From DATAGF01 sp963819845 (GTDB taxonomy: Bacteria > Actinomycetota > Thermoleophilia > Miltoncostaeales > Miltoncostaeaceae): a DNA stretch of 64,000 nucleotides. Position numbers and translations under genes: made by a program. The stretch spans positions 61,904-125,903 of the forward strand of contig CAWFXQ010000001.1 in NCBI GenBank assembly GCA_963819845.1. The letters are read 5' to 3'. The notes below the pieces were generated by a model. The model was not told the origin of the DNA. It did not search any database and saw nothing but the letters and a program-made list of their open reading frames with translations. This document shows, piece after piece, positions 45,592 through 54,584 of this stretch (position 1 is the stretch's first letter; the number at the start of each line of letters is the position of its first letter).

Positions 45592-46413
45592 ATGGCACGA
45601 GACATCTTCCAGCTCATCAACGAGCTCGAGCCCCAGGCGCTCCAGGCCGTCGGCGATCGGCTCGAGTTCCGCGGGACCGATGCGACCTTTCGCGAGATGC
45701 GAGAGGCCTACTTCGACCAGCTTCCGCTCGGCTCGGCTCGGACGGTCCTGGACGTGGGCTGCGGCACAGGGGTGGAGGTGCGCGCCCTGCTGGCGCGGCC
45801 GGACTTCGCCGGGCGGGTCGTCGCCGTGGACCACAGCCCCGCGCTCCTCGAGACGGCGCGCCGGCTGGCGGTCGCGGAGGGGCTGCAGGAGCGCGTGGAC
45901 TTCGTCGTGGGCGACGCGCATCGTCTCGAGCTGCTCGACGGTGCCTTCGAGGTGGTCATCGCGCACACGCTGCTCAGTCACGTCGCCGACCCGGCCACCG
46001 CCATGAGGGAGATGGCCCGCGTCACTCGGCCGGGCGGGACCGTGGCGGTCTTCGACGGGGACTACGCCTCCTGGACCTGGTCGCACCCGGACCCGGCGCT
46101 CGCCGCGGCGATGAACGTCGGCTTCTTGGCTGCCGTCGTCGCCAACCCGCGCACGATGCGCGAGATGCCCTTCCTGCTGCGGGAGGTCGGCCTGGAGCTG
46201 GTGGCGACCCGGGCCCGCGTCTACGCCGAGATCGGCACCGGGAGCTTCTTCCCCGCCGCCGCTGAGACGTACGGGCCGCTCATCGCCCGCTCGGGCGCCG
46301 TCCCGGCGGCTGACGTCGAGCGCTGGCTGGTCGACCTCCGGCGCGCGCTGGACGACCGGACCTTCTTCGCGGCGTGCAACTACTACGCCTGCGTCGCCGA
46401 GCGCCCAGGCTGA
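45592..46413 (+). CDS. class I SAM-dependent methyltransferase
   Basis: A 273-residue methyltransferase with motif I VLDVGCGTGVEVRALLA near residues 52-68, motif II RVVAVDHSPALLETARRL, VDFVVGDAHRLE, motif post-I VVIAHTLLSHVADP and MREMARVTRPGGTVAVFDGD. This is the Methyltransf_11/25 type found in many ubiE-like enzymes; the substrate is unknown. Strong GGAGG-type site directly upstream of the ATG. Confidence 0.9.
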   Translation: MARDIFQLINELEPQALQAVGDRLEFRGTDATFREMREAYFDQLPLGSARTVLDVGCGTGVEVRALLARPDFAGRVVAVDHSPALLETARRLAVAEGLQERVDFVVGDAHRLELLDGAFEVVIAHTLLSHVADPATAMREMARVTRPGGTVAVFDGDYASWTWSHPDPALAAAMNVGFLAAVVANPRTMREMPFLLREVGLELVATRARVYAEIGTGSFFPAAAETYGPLIARSGAVPAADVERWLVDLRRALDDRTFFAACNYYACVAERPG

Positions 46414-46550
46414 GTCTCGCCGTTGGGGCCCCGCCGCACGGGTCCGCGCGGATCACGCAGCCCACCGGTCTCGAGCGGTGTAGGGCGGGTGAGGGATCGG
46501 TGACCCGGACAGGCCGAGATCGCCCTCACCATGCTGAGAACGGCCCTGGA

Positions 46551-46632
46551 TGGGGGGAGGAGGATTCGAACCTCCGTAGGCGTAGCCGGCGGTTTTACAG
46601 ACCGCTCCCTTTGGCCGCTCGGGCATCCCCCC
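46551..46632 (-). tRNA. tRNA-Tyr (GTA)
   Basis: Minus-strand cloverleaf of 82 bases with acceptor GGGGGGA/TCCCCCC, anticodon stem GCGGT/ACCGC with loop CTGTAAA (anticodon GTA), a long variable arm (class II) and T arm GGAGG-TTCGAAT-CCTCC. The long variable arm is typical of bacterial tRNA-Tyr. Confidence 0.95.
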
Positions 46633-46696
46633 GGGAGTCGCGAGCCCGGGAAATGTAGCAGCGCCCGCCCGGCCCTCCGGGGGCGCCGCGACCGGC

Positions 46697-47431
46697 CTAC
46701 GACGAGACCGTCGCCTCCGCGCCAGACGCCGCCCCGGCGGGCTCGAAGCGGTAGCCCACCCCGTAGTGGGTCTGCACGAAGCTGATCTCGGGGCAGGCGG
46801 CCACGAGCTTCTGGCGCACCTTGCGCACGAAGACGTCGACCGAGCGGTCGCCGCGCATCATCTCGTAGCCCCACACCTCGCGGTAGACGCGCTCCCGGGG
46901 GACCGGCTTGCCATGTGCGCGCGCGAGCGCGTGGAGCACCTCGAACTCGCGGGGCGTCAGGCCGACCGGGCGGCCGTTGACGAAGGCCTGCACCTGGTCG
47001 GGGTCGATCACGAGCGGCCCGACCTCGATCGTCCCCGACCCGTCGGGCTGGCGGTGCGACTCGACGCGGCGCAGGTGGGCGTTGACGCGGGCCAGCAGCT
47101 CCTTCATCGAGAAGGGCTTGGTGACGTAGTCGTCGGCCCCCATCTCCAGCCCGTGGACGCGGTCGTACTCGCTCGTGCGCGCGCTGCAGACGATGACCGG
47201 GACGCGGGGGTCCTCGCGGCGCAGCTCCTCGGCCACGCGCCAGCCGTCGACCTGGGGGAGCATGAGGTCCAGGATCACCAGGTCGGGCCGCTGCTGGCGG
47301 AACAGGCGCAGGCCCTGGCCGCCGTCGCCGGCCCGCAGCGTGCGGAACCCGGCCCGGTCCAGCGCGTAGGCCATGGAGTCGCAGATGGCCTCGTCGTCCT
47401 CCACGATCAGGACGGTCTGGGGGGCGGGCAC
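46697..47431 (-). CDS. OmpR/PhoB-type response regulator
   Basis: A 244-residue regulator. The receiver has VLIVEDDEAICDSMAYAL (acidic pair), DLVILDLMLPQVDGW (phosphoacceptor Asp), VPVIVCSARTSEYDR and DDYVTKPFSMKELLARV (Lys). The winged-helix domain contains LTPREFEVLHALARAHGK, EVWGYEMMRGDRSVDVFVRK and YGVGYRFEP. No histidine kinase is adjacent, so it is an orphan in this window. GTG start. Confidence 0.93.
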   Translation of the reverse strand: MPAPQTVLIVEDDEAICDSMAYALDRAGFRTLRAGDGGQGLRLFRQQRPDLVILDLMLPQVDGWRVAEELRREDPRVPVIVCSARTSEYDRVHGLEMGADDYVTKPFSMKELLARVNAHLRRVESHRQPDGSGTIEVGPLVIDPDQVQAFVNGRPVGLTPREFEVLHALARAHGKPVPRERVYREVWGYEMMRGDRSVDVFVRKVRQKLVAACPEISFVQTHYGVGYRFEPAGAASGAEATVSS

Positions 47432-47520
47432 GCGCCGATTCTAGACCACCCGTGCGGCCGGACGAGGGCGATCGGGCGGTATCCTCCACGGGTGACCTTG
47501 GCGGACGCGCGCCGACGCTC

Positions 47521-49005
47521 GTGACCCAGACCCTGCTCGGTGAGCGCTACCGCCTCGACGAGCTCATCGGTCGTGGCGGAATGGCATCGGTCTGGCGGGC
47601 AACCGACACCGTTCTGGCCCGGGAGGTCGCCGTGAAGCGGCTGCACCCGGGGCTGCTGGCCGACGAGGAGCACGCCGAGCGGTTCCGGCGGGAGGCCCTT
47701 CTGGTCGCCCGGCTGTCGCACCCGAACCTCGTCCACCTGCTCGACCGGGGCGAGGACGCCCAGGGCCCCTACCTCGTCATGGAGCTGGTCGAGGGCGAGA
47801 ACCTCAAGACGCGCGTGCGCCGCGAGGGCGCGCTGCCCCCGGAGGAGGCGGCCCGCATCTGCGCCCAGGTCGGCCGCGCCCTGGCCTACGCCCAGGCGCA
47901 GGGCGTGGTGCACCGCGACATCAAGGCGCAGAACGTCCTCATCACGCCCGACGGGGCCGTGAAGCTGGCCGACTTCGGCATCGCCCGCTCGATCGAGTCG
48001 GACGGCCAGCGGGGCCTCACCCGCACGGACATGCTGGTCGGCAGCGCCGACTACCTCTCGCCGGAGCAGGCCGACGGGCGCCCGGTCAACGCGCGCACCG
48101 ACGTCTACTCGCTCGGCATCGTGCTCTACGAGTGCCTCACCGGCGAGCTCCCGTTCCGGGGGGACGGCTTCGTGGCCGTGGCGATGAAGCACTGCTCCAC
48201 GCCGCTCCCCGACCCGCGCAAGGCCAACCCGGCCGTGCCCGCCCGGCTCGCGGCCATCACCGTGCGCGCCGCCGCGAAGGACCCGGCCGGCCGCTACCCC
48301 GGCGCGGCGGCCATGGTCGCGGCCCTCGAGGGGACGGAGGCCGACGGGGCCGACGAGGGCACGGCCGTCCTGGCGCTCGCCCCGGACGGCCCGGTGCGGC
48401 TGGGCGACGAGGGCGACACCGCGCGGCACCGCCGCCGTCCGCGCCGGCGCACCCTGTGGCTGGCCGCGCTCGCGGCCGCGCTCGTCGCGGGCGCGATCGC
48501 CGCGGTGCTCCTGCTCGACCCGGGGTCCGGCGGCGGGTCGGAGGGCGCCGACGCGGTCCCGCTGGAGCTCTCGGCCGTGCGCGACTACGACCCCCAGGGC
48601 GCCGACCAGAGCGAGCGCCCCGACCTGCGCGGCGCGGCGATCGACGGGGACCCCGAGACGGCCTGGTACACCGAGAACTACCAGGTCACGCCGCAATTCG
48701 GCGGCCTCAAGGACGGCGCCGGTCTGATCCTGCGCCTGGCCGCCCCGGCGGTCGCCACCGAGATGGTCGTGACCTCCCCCACCCCGGGGGCCCGGTTCCA
48801 GGTGCTCGGTCCCGACCGCGGCGGCGAGCGCGAGGTGCTGGCGGAGGGCGAGTTCGCCGGCGGGCGCCAGGCCGTGCCGCTGGCCCGGACGGAGCCCGCC
48901 GAGGCCTACGTCCTCTGGATCACCTCGCTCGCGCCCGACGGGCAGGGCCGCTTCTGGGCCGGGGTCGGGGAGGTGGAGCTGCGGGGCGTGCCGAACAGCA
49001 CCTGA
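47521..49005 (+). CDS. membrane Ser/Thr protein kinase with discoidin-like extracellular domain
   Basis: A 494-residue receptor-type kinase. The kinase domain (residues 8-270) has ELIGRGGMASVWRATD, catalytic Lys39, HRDIKAQNVLI near 131, DFGIARS and SPEQADGRPV. One membrane helix, WLAALAAALVAGAIAAVLLL, lies near residues 318-338. The outer domain (about 350-494) has AIDGDPETAWYTENY, ATEMVVTSPTPGARFQVLGP and WAGVGEVELRGV, a beta-sandwich like F5/8 type C (discoidin) modules. It binds an unknown ligand. GTG start fits the kinase N terminus. The recombinase genes follow after two bases. Confidence 0.9.
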   Translation: MTQTLLGERYRLDELIGRGGMASVWRATDTVLAREVAVKRLHPGLLADEEHAERFRREALLVARLSHPNLVHLLDRGEDAQGPYLVMELVEGENLKTRVRREGALPPEEAARICAQVGRALAYAQAQGVVHRDIKAQNVLITPDGAVKLADFGIARSIESDGQRGLTRTDMLVGSADYLSPEQADGRPVNARTDVYSLGIVLYECLTGELPFRGDGFVAVAMKHCSTPLPDPRKANPAVPARLAAITVRAAAKDPAGRYPGAAAMVAALEGTEADGADEGTAVLALAPDGPVRLGDEGDTARHRRRPRRRTLWLAALAAALVAGAIAAVLLLDPGSGGGSEGADAVPLELSAVRDYDPQGADQSERPDLRGAAIDGDPETAWYTENYQVTPQFGGLKDGAGLILRLAAPAVATEMVVTSPTPGARFQVLGPDRGGEREVLAEGEFAGGRQAVPLARTEPAEAYVLWITSLAPDGQGRFWAGVGEVELRGVPNST

Positions 49006-49007
49006 CC

Positions 49008-49946
49008 ATGCCGGTCAGCTTCGACGAGAGCCTGCGCGACCTCGATCGGCGCCTCGCCGCCCAGGGCGGGCGCGGGCGGCGGCTCTCGCCGCGCAGCCGG
49101 GCGGCCTACATGAAGGACGCCCGCCGCGTGGCCGGCTGGCTCTCGGAGCGCGGCGTGGCGGGGCCGGGGGAGGTCACGGCCTCGGCGGTGGAGGCGGCCT
49201 TCCGGGGCCTGGCGTGGTCGCCCGCGAGCCGGAGCCGCGCCCTCACCGCGCTCCGCGAGTGGCTTGCGCCCTACCACCCGCCCAACCGCAGCCCCGCCGA
49301 CCTCGTCGACCGCCCCCGGGCCGCTCCCCCGCCGGTGCCGCGCCTCTCGCAGGCCGACGCGGCCGCGCTGGTCAACGGCGCCGGCCGCCCCTCCGGCCCC
49401 GGGCCCGTGACCGAGGCGCTGGCGTTGCGCGACCGCGCGCTGCTGGAGGTGCTCTACGGCTCGGGGCTGCGCCGCCAGGAGGCCTGCGACCTCGTGCTCG
49501 CCGGGCTGGACTTCGAGCACGAGTCCCTGCGGGTGGTGGGCAAGGGCGGCCGGGCCCGCACCGTGCCGCTCACCGAGCCGGCCGTCGCCGCCCTGCGCGA
49601 CTGGCTCGCGCTCGGCCGCCCGCCGCTGGTGTCCGGGTGGGCGCCCCGGGCGGCCGCGCGCGCCCCGGTGTTCGTGTCGCGCTCGGGCCGACCGCTCGAC
49701 GGCTCGGCCGTCTACCGGGTGGTCGCCCGGGAGCTGCGGGCGGCCGGCCGCGCCGGGGGCCCGCACCTGCTCCGCCACGCCGCGGGCACCCACCTGCTGG
49801 AGGGGCCCGGCGGTCGCGACGGCGCTCACCTGCGCGTGGTGCAGGAGGTGCTCGGCCACTCCAGCCTCGCCACCACGCAGCGCTACACCGGCGTGACCAC
49901 CAAGGCCATGCAGGCCGCCCTGCGCCGCGGCCACCCACGAGGATGA
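49008..49946 (+). CDS. XerC/XerD-type tyrosine recombinase (first of tandem pair)
   Basis: A 312-residue recombinase with an N-terminal SAM-like core-binding domain (LSPRSRAAYMKDARRVAGWL onward) and a full catalytic domain: Arg in LYGSGLRRQEACDL, Lys strand RVVGKGGRARTVPL, HLLRHAAGTHLL (H..R), LGHSSLATTQRYTGV with the His and nucleophile Tyr. It resembles chromosome-dimer-resolution enzymes. It overlaps the next recombinase by ATGA. Confidence 0.92.
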   Translation: MPVSFDESLRDLDRRLAAQGGRGRRLSPRSRAAYMKDARRVAGWLSERGVAGPGEVTASAVEAAFRGLAWSPASRSRALTALREWLAPYHPPNRSPADLVDRPRAAPPPVPRLSQADAAALVNGAGRPSGPGPVTEALALRDRALLEVLYGSGLRRQEACDLVLAGLDFEHESLRVVGKGGRARTVPLTEPAVAALRDWLALGRPPLVSGWAPRAAARAPVFVSRSGRPLDGSAVYRVVARELRAAGRAGGPHLLRHAAGTHLLEGPGGRDGAHLRVVQEVLGHSSLATTQRYTGVTTKAMQAALRRGHPRG

Positions 49947-50989
49947 CCCACCCGCCCATCGGCGCCGAGGGATTCGGTCGCCTGGCCGCCGCCTTCCTGG
50001 CGACGCGCGAGAACCCCAACACCCGCGCGGCGTACGCGCGCGACCTGGGCGCGCTGGCGGAGGGCCTCGGGCTCCCCGCGCCCGCGCCCGGCGGCCCGGG
50101 CTTCGGCGTCGAGGACGACCCCGGCGCCCGCGCCGCCGCGCAGGCCCTCTCCGCGCTGCCCCTCGACTGGTGGCAGGCCTGGCGCGACGGGCTGCCCGGG
50201 CGCGTCTCGACCCGCCGCCGGCGGGTGGCGGCGGCGCGGGCCTTCTGCCGCTGGTGGGCGCGGGCCTTCGCGCTGGAGAACCCGGCGCGCGACCTGCGCC
50301 CGCCGGCGGCGGCCGGCGAGGGGGGCCAGGAGGCGATCGGGCGCGAGGTGGTCGCCCTGTCGCCCGCCGCGGTGCGGGCCATGTGCGAGGCGGCCGCCGG
50401 CCCCGGGCCGCTCGGCGCGCGCACGTCCGCGCTGGTGGAGGTGCTCTACGGCTGCGGCCTGCGGGCGAGCGAGGCCGCGGGGCTCGATCTGTCGGCCTGC
50501 CACCTCGACGACCCCGACGATCCCTTCGTGCTGGTGGAGGGCAAGGGCGGCCGCCGCCGCGCCGTGGCCGTCCCGCGCGAGGCGCTCGCGCGCCTGAGCG
50601 CGTACCTGCGCACCGGCCGGCCCGAGCTGCGCGCGCGCGACCGCCGGCCGCGCCGCGACCAGGCCCGCCACCGCGACGCCGACGCGGTGTTCCTCGGCGC
50701 CCGCGGCCGGCGGCTGGGGCGCGCGGCGGTTTGGCGCATCGTGGCCGACGTCGCCGACCGGGCCGGGCTGCGGGCCGACGGCGCCCGCGTCTTCCCGCAC
50801 GCCCTGCGGCACTCCTGCGGCACCCACCTGATCCAGTCGGGCGTGGACATCCGCTACGTCCAGGCCCACCTCGGCCACGCCTCGCCGGTGACCACCGAGG
50901 TCTACACCCACGTCACCGCGGCCCACCTGCGCGAGGACTTCGACAGAGCGCATCCGCGTGCGCGACGCCGCTCGCCTAGGGCCGGGTGA
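49943..50989 (+). CDS. XerC/XerD-type tyrosine recombinase (second of tandem pair)
   Basis: A 348-residue recombinase. The N-terminal domain contains ENPNTRAAYARDLGALAEG, and the catalytic domain LYGCGLRASEAAGLDL, VEGKGGRRRAVAVP, HALRHSCGTHLIQSG and LGHASPVTTEVYTHVTAAHL with all catalytic residues. Its arrangement directly behind a different Xer protein suggests a heterodimeric XerC-XerD pair encoded together. The 3' end overlaps the convergent gene by 14 bases. Confidence 0.92.
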   Translation: MTHPPIGAEGFGRLAAAFLATRENPNTRAAYARDLGALAEGLGLPAPAPGGPGFGVEDDPGARAAAQALSALPLDWWQAWRDGLPGRVSTRRRRVAAARAFCRWWARAFALENPARDLRPPAAAGEGGQEAIGREVVALSPAAVRAMCEAAAGPGPLGARTSALVEVLYGCGLRASEAAGLDLSACHLDDPDDPFVLVEGKGGRRRAVAVPREALARLSAYLRTGRPELRARDRRPRRDQARHRDADAVFLGARGRRLGRAAVWRIVADVADRAGLRADGARVFPHALRHSCGTHLIQSGVDIRYVQAHLGHASPVTTEVYTHVTAAHLREDFDRAHPRARRRSPRAG

Positions 50990-52085
50990 CCTTCACGACG
51001 ACGCCGGCCCGGTCGCGCAGGCCGTCGCCGATGAGGACGGCGCGCACGCGGTAGCGGCCCGGCCGCGTGTCCTGCGGCAGGCGGATGAGGACGGTCCCCC
51101 GGGTCGGCCCGGTCAGCTTGCGGATGGCCCGCACGAAGCCCCCGCCCACGGGCTGGGTGGTGACGACGGCGTTGCCGGGCCGGTCGAGTCGCAGGCGCAC
51201 CCGGTTCGGGCCGGCGGCCTCGAGCGTGAGGCCCCCCGGCTGGGGCACGGCGTAGTCGCGCCCGGTCGGCGAGGTGGCCGGCGATGCCCGGAAGGCCCGG
51301 TACTGCGCGAGCCACTCGCGGGCCGCCCCGGCGTCGGCCAACCCGTAGGCGCCGGGCCCGCGCGCCAGCAGCTCGCGGCCGGCCGGTGTCGAGCGCACCC
51401 GCGCCCACAGCTCGCCCTGGCCGAGGCCGCCGTCCGGCCCGAGCAGCACGCGCAGCTCGCCGCGGCCCCCGGGCCACCTGGCGAGCCAGCGGGTGGGCGC
51501 GGTGGCCATCTCGCGTGGGGGGAGGGGCGAGAGGTCGCCGCGATAGGTCAGCAGGTAGGTCGCGCGGCCGCGGCTGAGCGCGTCGACCAGGGCCGCCAGC
51601 TTCCCCGGCAGCGGCCGCCGGGGGTCGGCCCGACCGACCTGCTCGACGAGCGATGGCGCCGCGTAGAAGACGACCCGCGCCGCGTTCGGCCCGAGCCGCT
51701 CGAGGGCGGCGCCCAGCGCCCGCGCCCCCGTCGGGGTCCACTGACGGGGGGCGATCTCGTCGACCGCGACGAGGCTCCCGACGCCCGGCTGGCCCCAGCC
51801 GGCGCGCAGGAGGGCGGCGATCCGCCGCGGCCCGGCGCCGGCCAGGTCGCGCCCCGCCACCTTGCCCACGGTCCGCGCGGCCGGCCAGCGCGGGTTCGGG
51901 CGGATCGGGGCCTGGCGCAGCGTGCCGCCGCCGACGCCATCGTGCACGGCCGCGGCGGGCTCCTCCTTCAGGTAGAGCAGCGGCGCCTCGGCGCCCGCCG
52001 CGGCGGCTGGGGCGAGCGCCAGCGCGGCCGCCGCCACGAGGGCGGAGATCGCGGGCGGGCGACGTCCGGGGGCACGGCACCGCAT
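50976..52085 (-). CDS. secreted protein of unknown function
   Basis: A 369-residue protein with signal peptide residues 1-31 (ending PAAAAGAEA). The N-terminal 240 residues include VAGRDLAGAGPRRIAALLRA, GVGSLVAVDEIAPRQWTP, ARVVFYAAPSLVEQVGRAD and ATYLLTYRGDLSPLPPREMA, like an alpha/beta domain possibly of glycoside-hydrolase-like fold. The C-terminal part (LEAAGPNRVRLRLDRPGNAV to VVVKVTRP) looks like a beta-sandwich. I do not recognise the family. Confidence 0.7.
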   Translation of the reverse strand: MRCRAPGRRPPAISALVAAAALALAPAAAAGAEAPLLYLKEEPAAAVHDGVGGGTLRQAPIRPNPRWPAARTVGKVAGRDLAGAGPRRIAALLRAGWGQPGVGSLVAVDEIAPRQWTPTGARALGAALERLGPNAARVVFYAAPSLVEQVGRADPRRPLPGKLAALVDALSRGRATYLLTYRGDLSPLPPREMATAPTRWLARWPGGRGELRVLLGPDGGLGQGELWARVRSTPAGRELLARGPGAYGLADAGAAREWLAQYRAFRASPATSPTGRDYAVPQPGGLTLEAAGPNRVRLRLDRPGNAVVTTQPVGGGFVRAIRKLTGPTRGTVLIRLPQDTRPGRYRVRAVLIGDGLRDRAGVVVKVTRP

Positions 52086-52173
52086 GGGCGGGGAGTCTTG
52101 CGCGGCGCCGGCCGCCCCTCGGCCCCCACCAACGGAAGCCTTACATTCCGACGGTCTGGGGGAACCCCCGCCG

Positions 52174-52911
52174 CTAGTCCGACGGGGTGGCGCTCAGCAT
52201 CCCGGAGCCCACGAGCGCGATGAGCAGCGACAGGGCGACGAAGCCCAGCACGAGCCCGGCGATGGCCACGCCGCGCCCGCCGAGGGCGCCGCGCGAGGCG
52301 CGGATGTCGCCCAGCGCCAGCGTCCCGAACGCGATCGCCAGCGTCGAGGCGAACACCGTGATGAAGCCGGCGATGCCGAGCACCAGCGAGACGGTGGCCT
52401 TGCCCGAGGTGCGCCGCGGGCCCTCGGCGACGACCTCGGCCTCGACGTCCCCCTCTGGGGGCGCCGCGTCGGCCCGGGCCATGGCGACGCGGCGGAAGCC
52501 GACCAGCGTGACGATGACGCCCGCCAGCCCGACCCAGAACGCCAGGACCAGGAGGACGCCGCCGCGCTCCAGGGTGATCTCGGCGTCGGCCACGAAGTCG
52601 TCGGAGGTGCGCCCGGTGAGCACGATCAGCCCCGAGGTGGCGGCCACGATCGTGGTCAGCGCGACCCCGGCCAGGTGCGCCCACAGCCACGGCGCGGCCG
52701 CGGCGGCGATCAGCAGCACGGCCGCGAGCGCGCCCAGCAGGCCGACGGCCGCCTCGAGGTCGATCGTGGCGGTGGTGCGAGCCATCCCGCGGGCCGGGCC
52801 GCTGGCCAGGTCGCCCGTGGGCGCGAGCGCCACGAGCAGGGCCGCGAGCGCCCCGAGGCCGAGTCCGGCGCGCACCATGGTGTTCGAGGAGCGGTCGCCG
52901 ACCCTGATCAC
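52174..52911 (-). CDS. membrane protein with DUF4190-like C terminus
   Basis: A 245-residue protein with about six helices. The C-terminal 80 residues, ATVSLVLGIAGFITVFAST then LAIAFGTLALGDIRASRG, resemble DUF4190 (two helices with SLVLGI..G and FG..AL..IR motifs). The N-terminal half has four further helices. The start is GTG 52911. It lies downstream of the metallophosphoesterase gene on the same strand with an 11-base gap. Confidence 0.7.
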   Translation of the reverse strand: MIRVGDRSSNTMVRAGLGLGALAALLVALAPTGDLASGPARGMARTTATIDLEAAVGLLGALAAVLLIAAAAAPWLWAHLAGVALTTIVAATSGLIVLTGRTSDDFVADAEITLERGGVLLVLAFWVGLAGVIVTLVGFRRVAMARADAAPPEGDVEAEVVAEGPRRTSGKATVSLVLGIAGFITVFASTLAIAFGTLALGDIRASRGALGGRGVAIAGLVLGFVALSLLIALVGSGMLSATPSD

Positions 52912-52922
52912 GGCGCTGAACC

Positions 52923-53559
52923 CTAGGGGACGGGGACGATGCGGGGGACGACCCCGCCTGATCCGACCTCGAGGATCCCGACGGTGGGCCGCATCGCCTC
53001 GGCCCCGAGCTGCCACCGGAACCGCCGCACGCCGCGGTCGCCCACGCCCTTGGCGCCGGCCCGCGGAGGCCTGCCGCCCTCGAGGTTGCCCCAGGGGCAC
53101 ACGGCGCCGGGCGAGAAGAAGAGCGTCCCCCCGCTCCAGGCGATGACGGGCTCGTGCCAGTGGCCGTACACCAGGCAGTCGAACCGGCCCCGTGCGCCGC
53201 GCCAGCGCGGCGTGCAGCCCGGCCCGGTAGCGCAGGTTGCGCCCGGCCACGACGGAGGCGGCGATCACCGACGAGTCGGTCAGGCGGCTGCGGCGGCCGT
53301 GGGTGAGGCCGATCCGCAGGCCCCCCGCGACGACGATCGCCGTCTCGGGGAGCCCGACGCCGTCGAGGCGGTCGTGGTCGCCGCGCACCGCCACCACCGG
53401 GGCGACGGCCGCGAGGTCGTCGAGCACCGACGGCACGCTCAGGTCGCCCGCGTGGAGCACCAAGTCGCACCCGTCCAGGGCCTCGAGCACCCCGACGGGC
53501 AGCGCGTCCAGGTACTCGCCGACGTGGCTGTCGGCGACCACCCCGATGCGCCGGGTCAC
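52923..53559 (-). CDS. YfcE/MJ0936-like metallophosphoesterase, one apparent frameshift
   Basis: A calcineurin-like phosphoesterase of about 210 residues. Metal motifs: VVADSHVGEYL (D.H), VLHAGDLSVPS (GD), VRGDHDRLDG (GNHD-type), IGLTHG and, after a break at 53,178-53,184, CLVYGHWHEPVIAW (GHxH). At the break the sequence GTCGAAC (plus strand) would give Val-Asp-Cys in one frame if it were GTCGAC. It overlaps the ddl stop codon region by ATGA, so it is co-transcribed with ddl. Confidence 0.85.
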
Positions 53560-54584
53560 CCCTCGTACCGCCGGCCCGCCTCGGCGCGGGCCAGCGCCAG
53601 CTCGACGAGGCGGTCAACCAGGTCGGGGTAGGCGATCCCGCCCGCCTCCATCAGGGTCGCGTAGACGCTGGTGGGGGTGAAGCCCGGCATGGTGTTGAGC
53701 TCCGACAGCAGCACCTCGCCGGCGTCGGAGACGAAGAAGTCGACCCGGGCCAGGCCCGCGCAGTCAACGGCGCGGTAGGCGCGGAGCGCCATATCGCGGG
53801 CCCGCTCGGTGACGCCGGCCGGCAGGTCGGCGGGCACGTCAACCCGCGAGCGGCCCGGCTCGTACTTGGTGGCGTAGTCGTACCACTCCGAGTCGTAGGT
53901 GATCTCGCCCACCGGCGACACCACCGGCGGGTCCTCGCCGAGCACGCCCACCTCGACCTCGCGCCCGGAGATCGCGCGCTCCACCAGCGCCTTGGGGTCG
54001 TGGCGGAACGCCAGCGCGAGCGCCTCGGCGAGCGCCCCCTCGTCCGCGACCCGGCTGATGCCGACGCTCGAGCCCAGCCGCGCCGGCTTGCAGAAGGCCG
54101 GGTAGCCGGGGCCGGCGGCCACGCGGGCGCGCGCCCCCGCCGGGTCGGCCTCCCACCCGGCCTGCGTCACCACGACGTACTCGGGGGTGGGAATGCCGCC
54201 GTCGCGCAGGAACACCTTGAACATCGCCTTGTCCATCGCGATCGCCGACGCGGCCACCCCCGCGCCGACGTAGGGGGCGCCCGCCGTCTCGAGCGCGCCC
54301 TGCACCACCCCGTCCTCGCCGTTGGGGCCGTGGAGCACGGGGAAGACGGCGTCGAGCCGGCGGGCGGGGCCGCCGTCGAGCGCGGCGAGCGCGGGCCCGC
54401 CGGGCGCCGGGACGAGGGCCACCGGGGCGCCGTCGACGCTCCAGCCGCCGTCGCGGGCGATCAGCACCGGGACGACGTCGTAGCGAGCCGGGTCGATCGC
54501 GTCGATCACGGCCCGCGCCGACGACAGCGAGACCTCGTGCTCGCTGCTGCGGCCCCCCATCAGCACCGCGAGGGTGCGCGTCAC
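53556..54584 (-). CDS. ddl: D-alanine-D-alanine ligase
   Basis: A 342-residue ATP-grasp ligase that makes the D-Ala-D-Ala dipeptide of peptidoglycan. Motifs: LMGGRSSEHEVSLSSARAV, FPVLHGPNGEDGVVQGALE, PYVGAGVAASAIAMDKAMFK, FCKPARLGSSVGISRV, EVEVGVLGEDPPVVSPVGEI and ARVDFFVSDAGEVLLSELNT, MPGFTPTSVY. Length is normal. It follows pknB with a 4-base overlap and adds a cell-wall enzyme to the kinase/PBP/FtsW cluster. Confidence 0.95.
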   Translation of the reverse strand: MTRTLAVLMGGRSSEHEVSLSSARAVIDAIDPARYDVVPVLIARDGGWSVDGAPVALVPAPGGPALAALDGGPARRLDAVFPVLHGPNGEDGVVQGALETAGAPYVGAGVAASAIAMDKAMFKVFLRDGGIPTPEYVVVTQAGWEADPAGARARVAAGPGYPAFCKPARLGSSVGISRVADEGALAEALALAFRHDPKALVERAISGREVEVGVLGEDPPVVSPVGEITYDSEWYDYATKYEPGRSRVDVPADLPAGVTERARDMALRAYRAVDCAGLARVDFFVSDAGEVLLSELNTMPGFTPTSVYATLMEAGGIAYPDLVDRLVELALARAEAGRRYEG

